From Parasponia andersonii (taxonomy: Eukaryota; Streptophyta; Magnoliopsida; Rosales; Cannabaceae): a DNA stretch of 64,000 nt. Shown here in pieces: positions 29,974 to 43,730 of this stretch (positions within the stretch are counted from its first letter, which is position 1; each line of letters opens with the position of its first letter). The position numbers and the translations under genes are program-made. The stretch is taken from assembly GCA_002914805.1 (NCBI GenBank), contig JXTB01000043.1, forward strand, positions 1,258,860-1,322,859. Direction: 5' to 3'. The notes below the pieces were generated by a model. That model was not told the origin of the DNA. It was given only the letters and a program-made list of their open reading frames with translations, and ran no database searches.

Positions 29974-32900
29974 CTAGAAGTATTTTCTATATGCCAATTC
30001 CGTAAGAGCGTCAGCCAGATCTTTCTCACTCTGGACGCTCTGAACCCATTTCGCATTGATGTTCACCCGCTCAATGCTCTGCTTCAAGGTTCTAGCAATT
30101 GCGGGCTTAGTTCGGCTGGCAAAGAACTCCTCTATCTCCTTGACCTTCTCAAACGAAGCAAACTGTGGAAAAAGATGAGCCGAAGAGAAAAAAAGAATCC
30201 CTTAAACAACTACTGACTGACTTAATAGACCAGAGGCATTGAAACAAACTTCAAAGGGAGTTAGATAAAGAGAGAGAACAAACTGGTGAGACGATTGCAC
30301 TGACAAAGCGAGTTATCAAAAATCCAGAACCCCAGGTTTTTGAGATGTGCTCCCAGTTATCCTATATTCAGATCATTGAAAGGATAAATATGGGAATATA
30401 AGGGAAACTGCACTGACAAGCATAATGAAATTTCACAAACAAGATACATGACATGCATAAGGCAATCTATTATTTATTTATTATTTTCCTTATTTTAGGC
30501 GTTTGGAACTCAAATTTGCCAAGGAATAAAATTACACGGGAAAACACAATGGGAAAGGAAGAAACATTTTCTTTAAGTTCAATAAGGTTTAAAAGAATTT
30601 TTTTGAAAATGTTTTCCCCAGGTTATATTAAATTTACCTCCAACCACCCCCTTCAAAAAAAAAAAAAAAACTAAATAAATAAATCCTTCATTTTTGTTAC
30701 AATCCAAATGAGATGTGAAATCCCTTAAAATTTCTTTTCTTTCCTCCCTAAAATCCAGGTTACACGCAGAGCATTAGTAGATAGAGATTGTTGTATATGC
30801 AATGCTTATTAGTTTTCTCTTCATTTAATCTCCAGTCAGCATCCTAAAAAATTTCTTAGGATGTTTTGTTTACTGTTCTGTTAGCATAAAAGGCAGCAAT
30901 TTAACACCCCAAAAGTGAATATTACCTTTAGCCATGTCCAAGCTACTTCACGTCCCTCAATACCAACAGCAAGGCCAAAAACAGCATCTTGACTACGAAC
31001 CTTGATTAAATTTTGAGGTAAATGCAATACTTAATAGTTCGATTCGAGATACAACAATTTATGTTATTGTACGAAAACTTTAGATTCAACACATACTTTT
31101 GAGTCTATATTACCTCAGAAGACAGCAAAAAGTTCAGAACTTCCAGAATTATTTTGGGATCCGGAGAAGATGCCAAAGAACCTACAAGACAGATGAAAAA
31201 GGATATCATTTACACCAAATGAGTCATAAGTTCCACATCAATTCAACAAATGAATCTGACTTACTTAAAACACGTGTTTTCTCCTGGCTCAAATCACTCT
31301 CTCTATAAACTCTCAGAAGAGATTCATAATCTGATCGGTTCGATGCGTTGACTCTCTGCATTACACCCACATATGCTGCCTGTATACCATAGTGCACAAT
31401 GAACATAAGTAGGAGTTTCAAGTAACTAGGTACTAGTATTAAATGTTGATGTACATTCAACAACCTTTCTTATATCAGGGGGGAAAAGTGGTGTATTTCT
31501 GTCATCTAAGAATGCATGAAAACGTCTACTTGCTTCATCCAGTGTCGAATCATGTCCATATATGGCAAGGGCAGTCAGAACTTCTCCTCTCAACATGGCA
31601 TCTAAATGGCTCTCCCCAGCTTTAGGCTGCCAACCAAGCTTCCTGGAATATTGCCAAACATGTTAAAGTAAAACTAAGTAAAAAGAGGGTAATGGAAAAA
31701 AGAAAGAAGCTAATATTGTTGATGTGCCGAGGCAGTATGACAAAGTCTCCATCCTGACTTCCTCAAAGGATAACTTACCAATGTCCTTACAAAATGAAGA
31801 TGCAAAAATGCCTTATCTTTGAAAACAGGTTAAATGTGTATATGAAGATGCAAAAAATGCTTTACCTCAAGCATTTAATGCAAATAACATTGGAAATCCT
31901 TCATATCAAGGTAACAGTAAGTTTATTTGTACAAACCACGAAGATAGACGATTAAGAAAATACTACCACGACACTCAGTTTCTTTTGTCCATATCCATCC
32001 TTTACATAATACTATTGTCATCTCTTTGGTATAATATTTTAGTATCAATTTGAATGGTTTACAGTTGATCTCCCCCTTTTCAATTTTTTTTTTTTTTTTT
32101 TTTAAGTTTCCTTGTTCATTAAAAAAAGTCCTCATCTTACTCATCAAATCTCACCAATTTAGGTGTTTAATAGGGAAAAAAAAAAAGAACAAAATTCTTT
32201 CTCTATAGAGAAAAGAAGATGCATGATCGTTCTCAATAACCAATCGAACCCCAAAGTGAGTTATTTGGACAACAACTTGCATTTCCTTGCACACTGGAAT
32301 TTGACACATCTGTCTCAGCCAGAAAACAAATAAAATAATAATAACAACAACAACAAAAATAAAAAGGGTGATAACAACTGACTAATTGAGATGACCCATG
32401 TTAAAAAGGGCAGACAGAACAAGTTCAATTGTTATTCCTACAATACAAGTCTTGATTTAGGGGAAAAAGAAATTCCACAGATTTATGGCAATGCTTAAAA
32501 TATGAATAACTTACTCTGCAGAGTATTGGAAAAGGCCGATAAAAAATTGTTTGACTAACTCTAGCAGCTCAGGTACAGCATCAGCAGCAATTCTTACTAG
32601 CTTATAACTTACCTGTAAAACATGGGGACCAAAATTAATAATAAGGTGGTACTTGAAGTACACTTTAACAGGATTCAGAGCAGGACATTACAGTTATTAA
32701 ATTAGAGAGGACAGTGTAATCAAGTTCCTCCCTGTAAGCACCCATCAAAGTAAGCAAAGAGACGAAAGACTGCTGGCGCGCCGTACAAAGGGCAAATGAA
32801 TCGTCCAAAATGCCTGTTTAAGAAAGAACTTAGGTAAACTAGGCTATGAATAATAATAATAATAAAACATTAACTTACCAAATCTGTCAGTTGCAGACAA

Positions 32901-35900
32901 GTAGTTCTTCTCTATTGCGTGTCTAAGTCTAGCTGCAAGGTGCTCATCATATTTCACCCTATAGAAACCAGTCTGATCCACATTAAGTTTTGTCCAAGTG
33001 CATGAGGCACCTTTCACACCCGCTTCAGACTCTGTAAGGCTATTATTGGTAATTGAGCAACCAAGGTATTCACGCAAGTCAAGAGTTTCAGACTTCCTTT
33101 CCAATAGCAAACTTTTGCAGTTGTCATATGAGCCACAACACAATGTTATTGGGATAACCCATTGCCCATCCCCGTGGGAACCACTTGACAGGAATTGTGA
33201 CTACAATTTATAACATTTACCCACATGATCAATGTAAGATTCCAACCATCTTAAAAGGAAACTGACTTCTAACTGCTGAGCATGCATTAGCTAGGGAAAT
33301 CAGAGATTAGAGTACCTGCTCGAACTCCAACTTCTGATCTTTTACTTTGACAGAGACAACTGGGTATCCTTGTTGCTTTGTCCATGAATTCATTAGTTTG
33401 TTCACTGGTTGACCAGATCCTTCCTCAAGGGCAGCCCATAAATCTTCGGTCTTCGCATTAGAGTAAGCATGTTTTTTTATGTACGAGGCAAGTGACCTCT
33501 GATTGCATGAAAAAAAGAAAAAAAATTGAACACACACACACACGAGAAAATCTTCATTAGGCACAATAAAGAAATTTGAAAAATATGGAAGAAAAGATTT
33601 CAATACACATAAAGCATGAATACCTATCAGATAAGACTTCTGCAGTGCTTCTACTCTTTTGAATTGTTATTGTTATCTACTCTATATTATTTACTTAATT
33701 ATGTTCATTATTCAAAACAAGACCAGCACTGTACTTCCGCTTATCAAATTCGCACAAGACCTTCAAATGATTATTGCACAAGAATTAAAAATTTTAATAG
33801 TTAGTGCAGCTCAGTCCAGCCCAAGATCACCCATGAGAATGGCCTAATATCAGGTAGCAACAAATGATATGAGTTAAACTCACCAGGCTAAAAGCTTAGA
33901 CAGAGGAAGATATAACAGGTTGACAGGACAAACCTTGAAATCCACATTAAGAATTTAAAGAAAATACTCAGAGAACAATTTTCTTACTCTGACACATAAT
34001 CTTCACAACTTGAAGCTTGAAACAAATTGCTTCTCACCTTACAAATCCTTATGGTGAGTTTTTATAGCAAGACTTCAGATTTATTTTCCAGCATGTCAGA
34101 ACTAATCCTTTAAATTGTCATCAACAGTGCCATTTAGTCCAAGATTAGAAACTTCCTAAAGTCAACTGATGCTTTCATGAAAATTAACAAACATTTAATT
34201 ATGATGTCATTCGCATCAAAACTCTTGGCCTCAAAGACTTCAAATTACAGGAACTTTCATACAAAATAATCAGTTTAAAAAAAAAAAGAGAAAGAAAGAA
34301 AGAGAGAAAGATAGCTGCTCAAAACCTGGAAACTTTCGGCACCAAGGTAGCTTTGTAACATTCGAATAACAGAAGCACCTTTTCTGTAACTTATTGCATC
34401 AAATATTTCATCAATCTCAGAGGCATGATTTATCTCCACCTGAAAGGAAAAGTGTAATCAAATTGAAACATGGTTAATATGCCAACACACTACCGAAAAA
34501 CAGTGTCTACACAGAAGTACCTCAATGGGGTGAGATTCTTCAAGCCCGTCAAGTCGGAGACCCTCAATGGATTCATCAAGAAACTGAGTCCATACTTTCC
34601 ACTCCGGGAACAAGCTATCACTAGCTAAATAGCTCACCTATTGGCATGAAAGAGTAGAAGTCATACAAGTACCTTTGCACGTGCAACATAAAAACAGATT
34701 TTTGAAACAAAATGACTAACCCATGTTGCGAAACCCTCATTCAGCCATAAATGTGTCCACCATTCCATAGTTACAAGATTGCCAAACCATTGGTGTGCAA
34801 GTTCGTGGGCTACAACGGTTGCGACCTTTAAAGCAGGCAAATCAAATGATCAAATGTTAATGGAGCATGATTATAGAATAGCTTAAAGCAATTTACAACT
34901 GTGTTCTTCTTCTGACAGCCAAAGCAATAATCAGATGATCAAACTTACCCTTTGCTTGTTGGCAGCAGCAGAATGTTGCTCATCATACAGCAATGCTGTT
35001 TCACGGTAAGTGACTAAACCATAATTTTCCATGGCCCCAGCAGCAAAATCAGGGATTGCAATCATGTCCAGTTTGGGCAGCGGATATGGGACAGCAAAGT
35101 ATCTGGACAACATGTCAACATTTATACGGAACTTTGAAAAGAAATGATAGTTATATAAACTCACTGAAAAGGGGAAAAAGAAAACTTATAGAATAAAATT
35201 ACAGTCCGAAACATGCAGTAACTTTTGATTTGAGATCTGAGGGATAATAATGATCAACTTCCATTAAGTTTGAATGTAGACGTACTCTTTGTATAATTCA
35301 AGGGTCTTAACAGCAACATGCAATGCAAACTTCCCTTGGTTTGCCTTACCAACTTGACAGTATACTCGAACTTTGACCCCTGTGATAAATAACAAATGAT
35401 GTAGCACTATTAAGAACAAGAATTACACTCTAAAACCCAAAAATAGAGAGAGTGCATGACTTTACCATCAGATGTGTGATCTTCCACATAATCAAACAAA
35501 CCAACAACGATTGCCACCAAATATGTAGACATTATAGGTGATTCTTGATATGAGACTGTCTTGAGATGTCCATCCACTTTTTCTTCAATGACTGGCATGT
35601 TGGAAAGGGCTACTAATTCAGATGGCACATCCAGTGTAATTTTGAACGTAGCCTGGGAATTCAAGCGCCAGTAGAGAATAAGTAAGGTCAAGGTGCGAGC
35701 GAGAAAACACTGGGTTATTATATATTTTGAGCAAAAATATGAAAAGCATAGTTTCCCATTCCAGTATCCAGATTTAAACAAAGAAAATTATTAAATTACG
35801 AGTTTCATGGATAACATGTATTCTTTCTTCTTTTCTGGATATTCTCAAAAAATAAGAAAAGTGTTTAAACTGCATCCCAATAAAAAATACTTCAGCAAAA

Positions 35901-37167
35901 TGCATAATACTGATAGAAAGCATGATGTGTCTTCTATCCACCAAGATGACAAGAGTGAAAAAGAGAGAGAAAGGGATAAAACTACCTTGCAAGCTGGCTC
36001 ATCCCAGCAAGGAAAGCACCTCCTCGCATCGACCGGTTCAAACTGTGTAACAGCCATATTCTTCTTCTCACCATTATGCTCGTAAGTACTTCATAGAAGA
36101 AGTAACAAGTCAAACATGTATACATGCACATATTCAGATACGAATACATATTCAAATCCAATCAATCTAGCAAATCAACAACAAAACTAGCTTGGTATTC
36201 GCTAAAACAGAGAAATGGAATATACAATTCTCTTACCTTCTATAGAACCCCTTCATTTTGTCATTCAAAATCCCTTCAAACCCAATAGCCAAAACTCCCA
36301 CTCCAATAGGAAGCGTCTCTGCAAACTCCACGACCAGAATCTCGTCTTCCTCAAAAATTTCTACGTTTGAAGGCTGGAAGACCTGCCTCAAGAATTTTAT
36401 TCATCCATCCATTAATTCATTAAGTTCTCATAAAAACTCGGAATCGTCTCCAAGAACTGGAGAGGGGGAAAAAAAAGCAAAATGAAATTGAATATTACAG
36501 GTTAGCCATGGCTCTAGTAATACCCCGGGTGATCTTTCTTCTCACTATTTCAGTCTCTAATCACATTAAGCACACAAACGACGTGTCGTTTTAATTCAAT
36601 TCTGATTGGGGTTTAATCAAGACTGAATTTTGAAACATTAACACCAACAAAATGAAAAAGCCGGAATTTGTTTAGTGTGGCCGTCAAAATTCAAATCATT
36701 TCCTTCCGTGCGACCAATCAGCAATCCCCAAAAAAAAATCCTCGTTCAGACCGATCACACTCCATCCAATCACAGAATCTCCGTACGAAAGAAATGCAAT
36801 AGCAAACTTCTGAAGCTAATAAAGACGTAATTCGTCGAAACCCACCATCGAAAACCCTAATCTCTCCCCATTGAAACCCCAATTACATTGACAATTTATG
36901 CTAATAAACAATCCAGAAGGGGCTGATAGATAGATCAGGGATTGACGATACCTTAGAGGATTTTGGGTCGGTGAAGGAGACGGAACCGGAATCTACGGTT
37001 AGGTCGGCGGCATTGAGAACGATGAATCGGGTATCGGAGACGATATCGGTGTCGATGGAAACGGAGCCGGAGAACTTGCAGGAATGAAGGTCTGGCTTGA
37101 GCTTGATGTCGTATCGTCTGGGGAGTGCGAATTTGGGCAGGCGAGGCTGGCCCTTGAACTCAGCCAT
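29974..37167 (-). CDS. APM1: aminopeptidase M1-like (M1 family, puromycin-sensitive type), copy A
   Basis: Nineteen exons from 5' to 3': 37167-36952, 36382-36237, 36088-35986, 35652-35466, 35379-35286, 35102-34949, 34825-34721, 34637-34521, 34439-34326, 33498-33316, 33200-32879, 32813-32692, 32612-32515, 31642-31465, 31379-31265, 31181-31114, 31000-30926, 30361-30284, 30162-29974. They join to 887 codons (Arabidopsis APM1 is about 880). The protein starts [13 protein letters not shown]. The exopeptidase motif GAMEN is at 271-275, the zinc site HELAH at 307-311 with Glu330 (HEXXH-X18-E), and Tyr392 in ISYRKG stabilises the transition state by homology. It removes N-terminal residues from peptides. 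In Arabidopsis, APM1 is a membrane-associated, NPA-binding enzyme needed for auxin transport, embryo and root growth and meiosis. No signal peptide seen. Copy B has all 18 introns at the same places. Confidence 0.95.
36576..36591. promoter_or_regulatory. AAACGAC-GT-GTCGTTT near-palindrome in intron 1 of APM1 copy A
   Basis: Seven-base inverted arms around an ACGTG core. A near-identical motif lies upstream of exon 1 at 37336-37351, so the pair brackets the first exon. Function unknown; AAACGAC..GTCGTTT words recur in plant promoters. Confidence 0.35.
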
Positions 37168-37335
37168 TTTCGCTTCGAGTCGAGTTGAGTCAACTCAACT
37201 GGATCTTCTCCGAGCTAGCTTTCTCTGCGAATTTGAGTCCGATGAGGTGAGAACTGAGAAGAGACTGAGAGAGCGATAGTGATGATACACATATACATAA
37301 GATACAAATATTGGTCTTAGAATTTTGACGCTGAC

Positions 37336-37351
37336 AAACGACGTGCCGTTT
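37336..37351. promoter_or_regulatory. AAACGAC-GT-GCCGTTT motif upstream of APM1 copy A
   Basis: About 170 bases before the start codon (37167). Differs by one base from the intron-1 motif at 36576-36591. Copy B carries only a half site (AAAACGACG near 52774) at a comparable distance from its start. Confidence 0.35.
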
Positions 37352-37399
37352 TGGCATTTAGGAAACAGAAACAAAAACAAAAACACACACATCTGGTAG

Positions 37400-38255
37400 G
37401 TCCTTATTTTTGGTTTTTACAATTTATTTAGGGGGCATTATTAATTTTAACACTCTTATAAATCATGTAATGAAAAAAAAGGGTAATTTATAAATCATTT
37501 ACAAAATTAGAATTTTTATCGTCATTTCATCTAGTGTAAATTTTGGAGTTCCAAAATTACTTCTGACTCGATTTTAATCAAAAATTTTTGATCAAGTTCA
37601 AAAGTCAAAAGTAAAGGAGGTGGCAAATCATGTTCGATTAGGGTCAAAATTATTCGACTTAGTCGAACGTCAATTTAATAAGGCTATCAGTCGAAAATTG
37701 ATCAGAATAGTTGGAAGAGACGGCAGAACATGATTGACTGCAGTTGAAATTTTTTTACCCTAATCAAGCGCATTGATGAGGTTGGGATCAGAATCGGCAA
37801 CAATGACAGAAGTGGTTTGGAATTTGTTGAAGAATAATATATTTTGGGATTTGTTAAGAAAAAAGATATCTAAATAATTGTATATGTATGACATGATAAT
37901 AGAGGTTAGTTTTGAAACCATTTATGATTGTGTTTCTTTTTTCATCATGAGAGTTGAATAGATCTTTAGGAGTAAATTCTCCCTTTACCATGGCTATTTT
38001 ATGCATGAATAAGGTTGTTTTTACAAAGTTGATGTTGTTATCATACTACGAATTTTTTACAATGATAATTTAAAGCACAAATAATGTATAATTTACTAAA
38101 TACTTAGAGATGTTGCTTTTAAACAGTATAGGAGTTCTAGATATAAATTTACCAAATACTCTATACATTTTTTTTCTCACCGACTGCTTATAGTCACGGT
38201 AGAATTAACAACAATGCCAAACTGGCCCTATGGTTTTAATTAATTACTTATGCTC
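37400..38255. other. intergenic DNA, nothing recognised
   Basis: AT-rich, between the APM1 copy A promoter and the repeat-rich block that begins near 38260. No ORF or clear repeat. Confidence 0.5.
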
Positions 38256-38483
38256 TATTTGGAGCTAGATTTTGAGAGGGAAAAAAAAGGGAAAGTAACG
38301 GGGGAAAGGGAAGATTTTGAGAGGGAAAAAACAAAGAGAAAGTAAGGGGGAAAAATAAGAGAGAATTTTTTTTTGGATGTCAAAAGAAATTAGAGGGAAA
38401 AAAATGACTTTCTTACTATTTTTTTTTCTCTTGTTTGACAATTAAAGGAAAAAAAAATAGTATATGATGAGTAAATAAAAACT

Positions 38484-38895
38484 AAAGTCTCAATTTCAAT
38501 CACTTATGGCAAAATATCCACTTGTAAAACGTCAAATTTGTCCACATGAAATTGATATTATCTAGGGAATTCAAACGTTAGTTTTTGATAAAATATTTAA
38601 GGGAATTTTTCCACATTTAGCTTTATCGGAAAAAGGAAGGAAAAATCAGTAATGGAAAAAGAATAATTTTTTTTCCTATATTTGGAAGTCAAAGGAAAAT
38701 ATGGAGGGAAAGAATGACTTTCTTACTATTTTTATTTTCTCTTGTTTGGCAATTGAAAAAAAAAAAAGAAAAAAATGTAAATTCTCTAATAAGGAAAATA
38801 TGGACGAAAAAAATGACTTTCTTACTATTTTTATTTTCTCTTGTTTGGTGATTGAAAAAAAAAGGAAAAAAATGTAAATTCTCTAATAAAAATTA
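38484..38895 (+). repeat. direct repeat block, left part (includes a 99-bp tandem pair)
   Basis: 38484-38780 is repeated, diverged, at 41225-41525 (shared landmarks: GTCT(C/T)AATTTCAATCA, GGGAATTCAAA, TTTTTGATAAAATATT, CTTTAGCTTTAT, CTTTCTTN-TATTT and GAATTC-type words). Inside it, 38699-38797 and 38798-38895 form a near-perfect 99-bp tandem pair, each with ATGACTTTCTTACTATTT and TGTAAATTCTCTAATAA. A further related stretch occurs at about 38370-38460. Confidence 0.75.
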
Positions 38896-41221
38896 GGGCC
38901 TGTTTGATTCGTTATTTGAAAAGAAATGATTTGAATAAGGTTTATTTAAGTTGAGAATCTAAAAACTGAATAAAAAAAACTTGTTTCTAAAAATATGTTT
39001 GGTTGTGTATTTTTTTTTTGGTAGGTTTTGAATTCTAAGAATCTGAAACTGTGTTTGGTGTTGTATTTAAAAATAGAACAATAAATTCATTACAATAATA
39101 TTTGGCTACTATTTTCATACATGATTTTTTCTGAGATGCATAAACTATAATATTGTTTTTTTTTTTTTTAAGATATATGAACTTTAATTTTTTAAAGGGA
39201 ACTTCAAAATTTTAAGTTCATAATAAACATATAATTAAATTTAGTAAACATAGTTTTAGTTTTGATGTGGATAAAGAGACCATATATATATCTGACAATA
39301 TTATCTCTGACATTTTTCATTTGGGCAATACACAGGACTAACGTTTTTTCCAGAGTTATGGGACTTTCAGCTTTATCATTTCTATTTATCTCATTTTCTT
39401 ATAGTCCTTCTATTTGATTTTGATTTCCTTNNNNNNNNNNNNNNNNNNNNNNNNNTATGTTCATCATTATTATCATTAGCCTTTGCGGCCATCTAATATC
39501 GTGACAAACAATCAAATCTTACATCCACAAGTTCACCATCAATATATAAATGCAGACATGTTTTATGTAAACAAAGAATCCAAAAATAGATAGCTAAAAA
39601 AAAAAAAGGAGAACCAATAACTTAGACTAGTGACAATCACACATTTGAAGTATAATTTAAAGTATGTTTTACACCCAAGTAAAATCCTAAAGATGTCAGA
39701 TTTGTTCTTAATGATAGTTGACATAATCTCGAACTCTATACATATACGTAGATATAAAAGTACACAATTTTACATAAAAATATGTACAAGTATCTTAATA
39801 CATAAACCAAAATCATAATTCTACTGAAAGTGATAAGAGGATCTATTAATAGGCTGAACTAGCTTGATACAGTACTAATCTTATATTAGAAAACTATTGC
39901 ACAAGGCAAAAAAGCTTTTGTGTTCTATAACTTATACAAAAGAACAATCAACGGAAGAGTGATAAAGTGTGGTAAGTGAAAGGGCGTTCATATTTTACAC
40001 TACAACAACAGTTTCTCCACTTTTATTTGCACAACCAACTTGAATAGAATGCTTTAAAATACTTGAAAAACAATACATGTAGATTATAAGTTCTGGAAGA
40101 CAAGTACAATGCAATACATAACATCATAAACTATAAGTATTAGGAGGGTGTAGAAATTTCTAAGATCACATACTACTTAACTCCTCATGTGACCAGTTAA
40201 TTATTAGGTAGTAATTAAATAGAAACTATCATCCTCAGCACTTGATCAAGGAGTTTATTCTTCCATTTTCTTCTTTTTCTTTTTTTTTTTCCCTTTATAG
40301 CATGGCTTCACATATGACGACTATATATGTTATAATAGTTGGTCTCTTCTAATGTGTTAATGATTAAGTTACACATATACATACAACCTTTATTTGTTAG
40401 TAAAAATTTCCAAATTATCTAGAATAGAAATTTATAAGTATTAGGAGAATATGGATGCTATTGCAGCTTAAAAGATGAAATTTACGACATATTTTTGTCT
40501 ACTTTCACCAATTAATCAAAAGCAAGAGCCAATACACAAACTATAATACAATACCCATGAACCTCTCTAGTCTCTACAATGACAATTTATCACTAAAAGA
40601 ATCATAACTTAGGACAGAAGTCTTCATGAACGCATAAAATTTCACCAAACACCAGTAATATGCCAATCAAATTGGGATCTAGGGCTAAAACTAAAAATGA
40701 AAATTTTCACTAGAAACCATGAAAAAATAATAATAAATATAATCATAAAATTTTTACCAAACAAAACAAAGAAAAATGGCTAGAAATATATCAATTTATA
40801 GAATACTCACAACAAAACACCCAAACATAGATATATGAAATTTACTTTACTTATCAAATTAGGATCTAAGGCCAGAAAATACGAAGAAAAATCGAATTAG
40901 TTTGAACGAACTTATGATTTTCGGTGACAAACGTATGAGAGAGCCCATGATTTTCAGAAATTCATGAGAAGATGAGAGGAGATGCACGAGAGACAAAAGG
41001 ACTTCTGGAACGAAGAGAACGAATGAAAAAAAGAGGGAGGGGGGAAGGAAATGATTATTTCCCGTTTTCTGTTTTCTGTTTTCAGGATTTTTTTTCCCTT
41101 TAATTTTCAAATTCTCAACTAAAAAATGGGGCACTAAACACATTTTATTGGGCCGGTTCTCTTTTTTTGGGTCTATTTTTGAGACATTAAACTAGATTCG
41201 AAAGGAGTATCAAACGGACCC
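38896..41221. mobile_element. PIF/Harbinger-like element, probably non-autonomous, about 2.3 kb
   Basis: The termini GGGCCTGTTTGAT (left) and GGGTCCGTTTGAT (reverse complement of the right end) form an inverted repeat with two mismatches in 13. TTA directly flanks both ends (38893-38895 and 41222-41224), the 3-bp target duplication expected for PIF/Harbinger. No transposase ORF is visible; the longest ORF (40859-41143, minus) has no recognisable domain. It contains a 25-base assembly gap, so a little content is missing. Spans most of the gene-poor space between APM1 copy A and the Mdm35-like gene. Confidence 0.65.
39431..39455. other. assembly gap (25 N)
   Basis: A run of 25 ambiguous bases; the true missing length may differ. 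It lies inside the PIF/Harbinger-like element. Confidence 0.98.
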
Positions 41222-41224
41222 TTA

Positions 41225-41525
41225 GTGTCTTAATTTCAATCAGTAATAGCAAAATACCACTTCCAATACGTCAAACTAATTTTTCCATATAAATTTGATA
41301 TATATCTTCGGGAATTCAAAAGTTAATTTTTGATAAAATATTCGAGGAAGTTTTTCCGACCTTTAGCTTTATTTGAAAAAGAAAACAAAAAGTAAGGGAA
41401 AAATAAAAAATTTCTTATATTTAGAAGTCAAAAGAAAAATTTGGAGGAAAGAAACCACTTTCTTTTTATTATTTCTCTCTGGTTTGCCAATTGAAGGAAA
41501 AAAAGGGGGAAAAATATAAATTCTC
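41225..41525 (+). repeat. direct repeat block, right part
   Basis: Diverged direct copy of 38484-38780, now separated from it by the PIF/Harbinger-like insertion (38896-41221). Before the insertion the two blocks were neighbours, making a local tandem array. Confidence 0.7.
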
Positions 41526-42965
41526 TCATATGATTTATGAGCATGCACAGAGGCACATTGGGGCTAGGGGCTGAAGCCCCATATATATATATATATATAT
41601 GCACATATTTATGGTGATTTTTTTATAAAAAAAATTAATCCTTGCATTTAAAAAAAAAAAAAAAAAGAGAAAACTTGTAATTAAACCTATAAGCCTCCAG
41701 TGGAATTGGTGTATAAGAAAATATACCGAAGACATGCACGAATATAATTAGATAAAAGAAAAATATACTATTAAATATTAATTTTCTATTAATGGCAGTA
41801 AAGTTTATTTTTTACAATTTCATGAGCTCCAAAACGTTAAAAGGTAGTTTTGAAATCTCTTAATTGACAAATACACATTAACTTATAAGAAATCTGGGTT
41901 TTGATGAGTGTAATTTTGATATTTGCGTTCAATGACTATCTAATTAGATTATTTAGCCATAAGGCCCGGCACTTTAGAATTATAGATATTTATTGATCTT
42001 TAGGCCTAAAACACACCTAATCAACACTTTGAAATGTAGATTCTGGTAAAAGATGATGAAAATAACGGAAAAAAAAGTCCCTGGCGTATATAATTTTATT
42101 TTATAGTTTACATATATATTATCATTTTTGTAGTAATCACATTTTTTAAAAATTTGTTCAAGTGTCCACCCACTTAACCTAAAACTTTACAAAAAAAGCA
42201 AAAAAACAAAAAGAATTGCTAAAGTTCAAGTTCCAAACAGAGTAAATACTTTCTCTCTTTTTTTGTTTGTTTTTTTTTTTTTTAAATTTCCTTCTTTGGA
42301 ATTAGGAATAAGTGGCTGGCAAACATGAACCCGATTTGTTTTGATTCGCGAACATAAATCAAACTAACCTGATTTATTAGTCATTTTCATAAAATATCTA
42401 ATAAAATTCTAATAATTTTTAATGAAGTTATATGAGTAAAAATGAAACGTAAGATTATGAGTTAAGTTGACATATGATAAAGTAAAATTAAATTAAATTA
42501 ATAAATTAAGTGAAATACTAATTAAAATAAGTAGGTGAACTCAAATCCAATCAAATTGATAGCAAGATAAAAAGAAAAATAATCAAATTATTTGCATCAA
42601 CAAGAATAAGATCCAAATTGGCACATCTCTTATTTCTTCATCGATCAAGGTTAGTTGATTTTCTTGGTCCAAAATGAAAACGGCGAGTTGATTTTCTTGT
42701 ATTTTTTGACTATTGATTAGAGTGGACTCTACGAAGAAAATTTTGCCGTGCTAACGCGTAGTCAATATTCATGAGAAATTCTAAATCCATCAATAATTTT
42801 ACTATATATATATATATATATTCATTTTCTTCTTATATCACAAAAGAATTATTTTACTATTTTGTTTTTCTTTTACATTCATTTTGTTCCAAAAATACTT
42901 GTTTTTGCTTTGTACATTTCTTTATTTCTTTCTTTTTTTTTTTTGTTTGAAAGAGCTTTGTACAT
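41526..42965. other. AT-rich intergenic DNA, nothing recognised
   Basis: TA microsatellites at 41582-41600 and about 42804-42822 and several poly-T tracts. No coding region. Confidence 0.5.
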
Positions 42966-42974
42966 TTCTAATTT

Positions 42975-43508
42975 AGGTTAATGGCACAAATGGTCTTTGA
43001 AGTATCCAATATATAGCAAGTTGATCTTCAAAATTAATAATTAAATTCTTAAACTTTCTAATTTATAGCAATTTGGTTCCTAGACTATATGAATTACAAT
43101 GTAATATCAATATTTTTTTAATGAAAAATACACGTGAAAGTATATAGTGACATCGGAAAGTATATTTAGAAAGTAATCTAAAAATTTTAATCATAAAAAT
43201 AAATTATTATGTAAAATTTTTCTATAAATATACAGCTTCAAGAATCCTAAAAAAAGTGAAAAATGCATCTTTTTTTTATCTCCAAATCTATTTGTTTAAT
43301 TTATTTTCCTCTTAAGACATTATTAAATACTACGATGTATTCCTCACTTATATTTTTTGTTAGAAATTTAATAATAGATTACAATTTAGATAGTTTAGAG
43401 ACCAAATTACTATAAATCATAAAATTTAGGAACTTAATTACTATAATTAAAGTGTTAATAACCAAATTACCACAAATGGATAGTTCATGGCCATTTGTGC
43501 CATAGACC
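42975..43508. mobile_element. Mutator-like MITE 1 (534 bp)
   Basis: Perfect 9-bp target duplication TTCTAATTT at 42966-42974 and 43509-43517. Terminal inverted repeat with core ATGGCACAAATGGTC (left) against ATGGCACAAATGGCC (reverse complement of right); pairing continues inward, with AAATTG/AATTTGGT words at both ends. No ORF. Nine-base duplications with long inverted ends point to the Mutator (MULE) superfamily. Confidence 0.85.
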
Positions 43509-43730
43509 TTCTAATTTTGTTGTATTGAGAATATTGAAAACAAGGAACGCAGGGCCTGAAGCTATTATTAAATTCTTTTATTATGTTTTATTAATTTTAA
43601 GCTTTTTTTTATTTAAATTATCTTAAGTTATTTTGTTTTATTTCTTTTTTTTTTTTTTAATAATCACCCATCATTTGTATCATGTGCTTTTTTACCTCCA
43701 CTTTTTTTTTGCTTTTTCAATTTTTTTTTT

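Noticed and set aside
40859..41143. 94-codon minus-strand ORF inside the PIF/Harbinger-like element
   Set aside because: Does not resemble a transposase or Myb-like partner; no D/E catalytic pattern seen.
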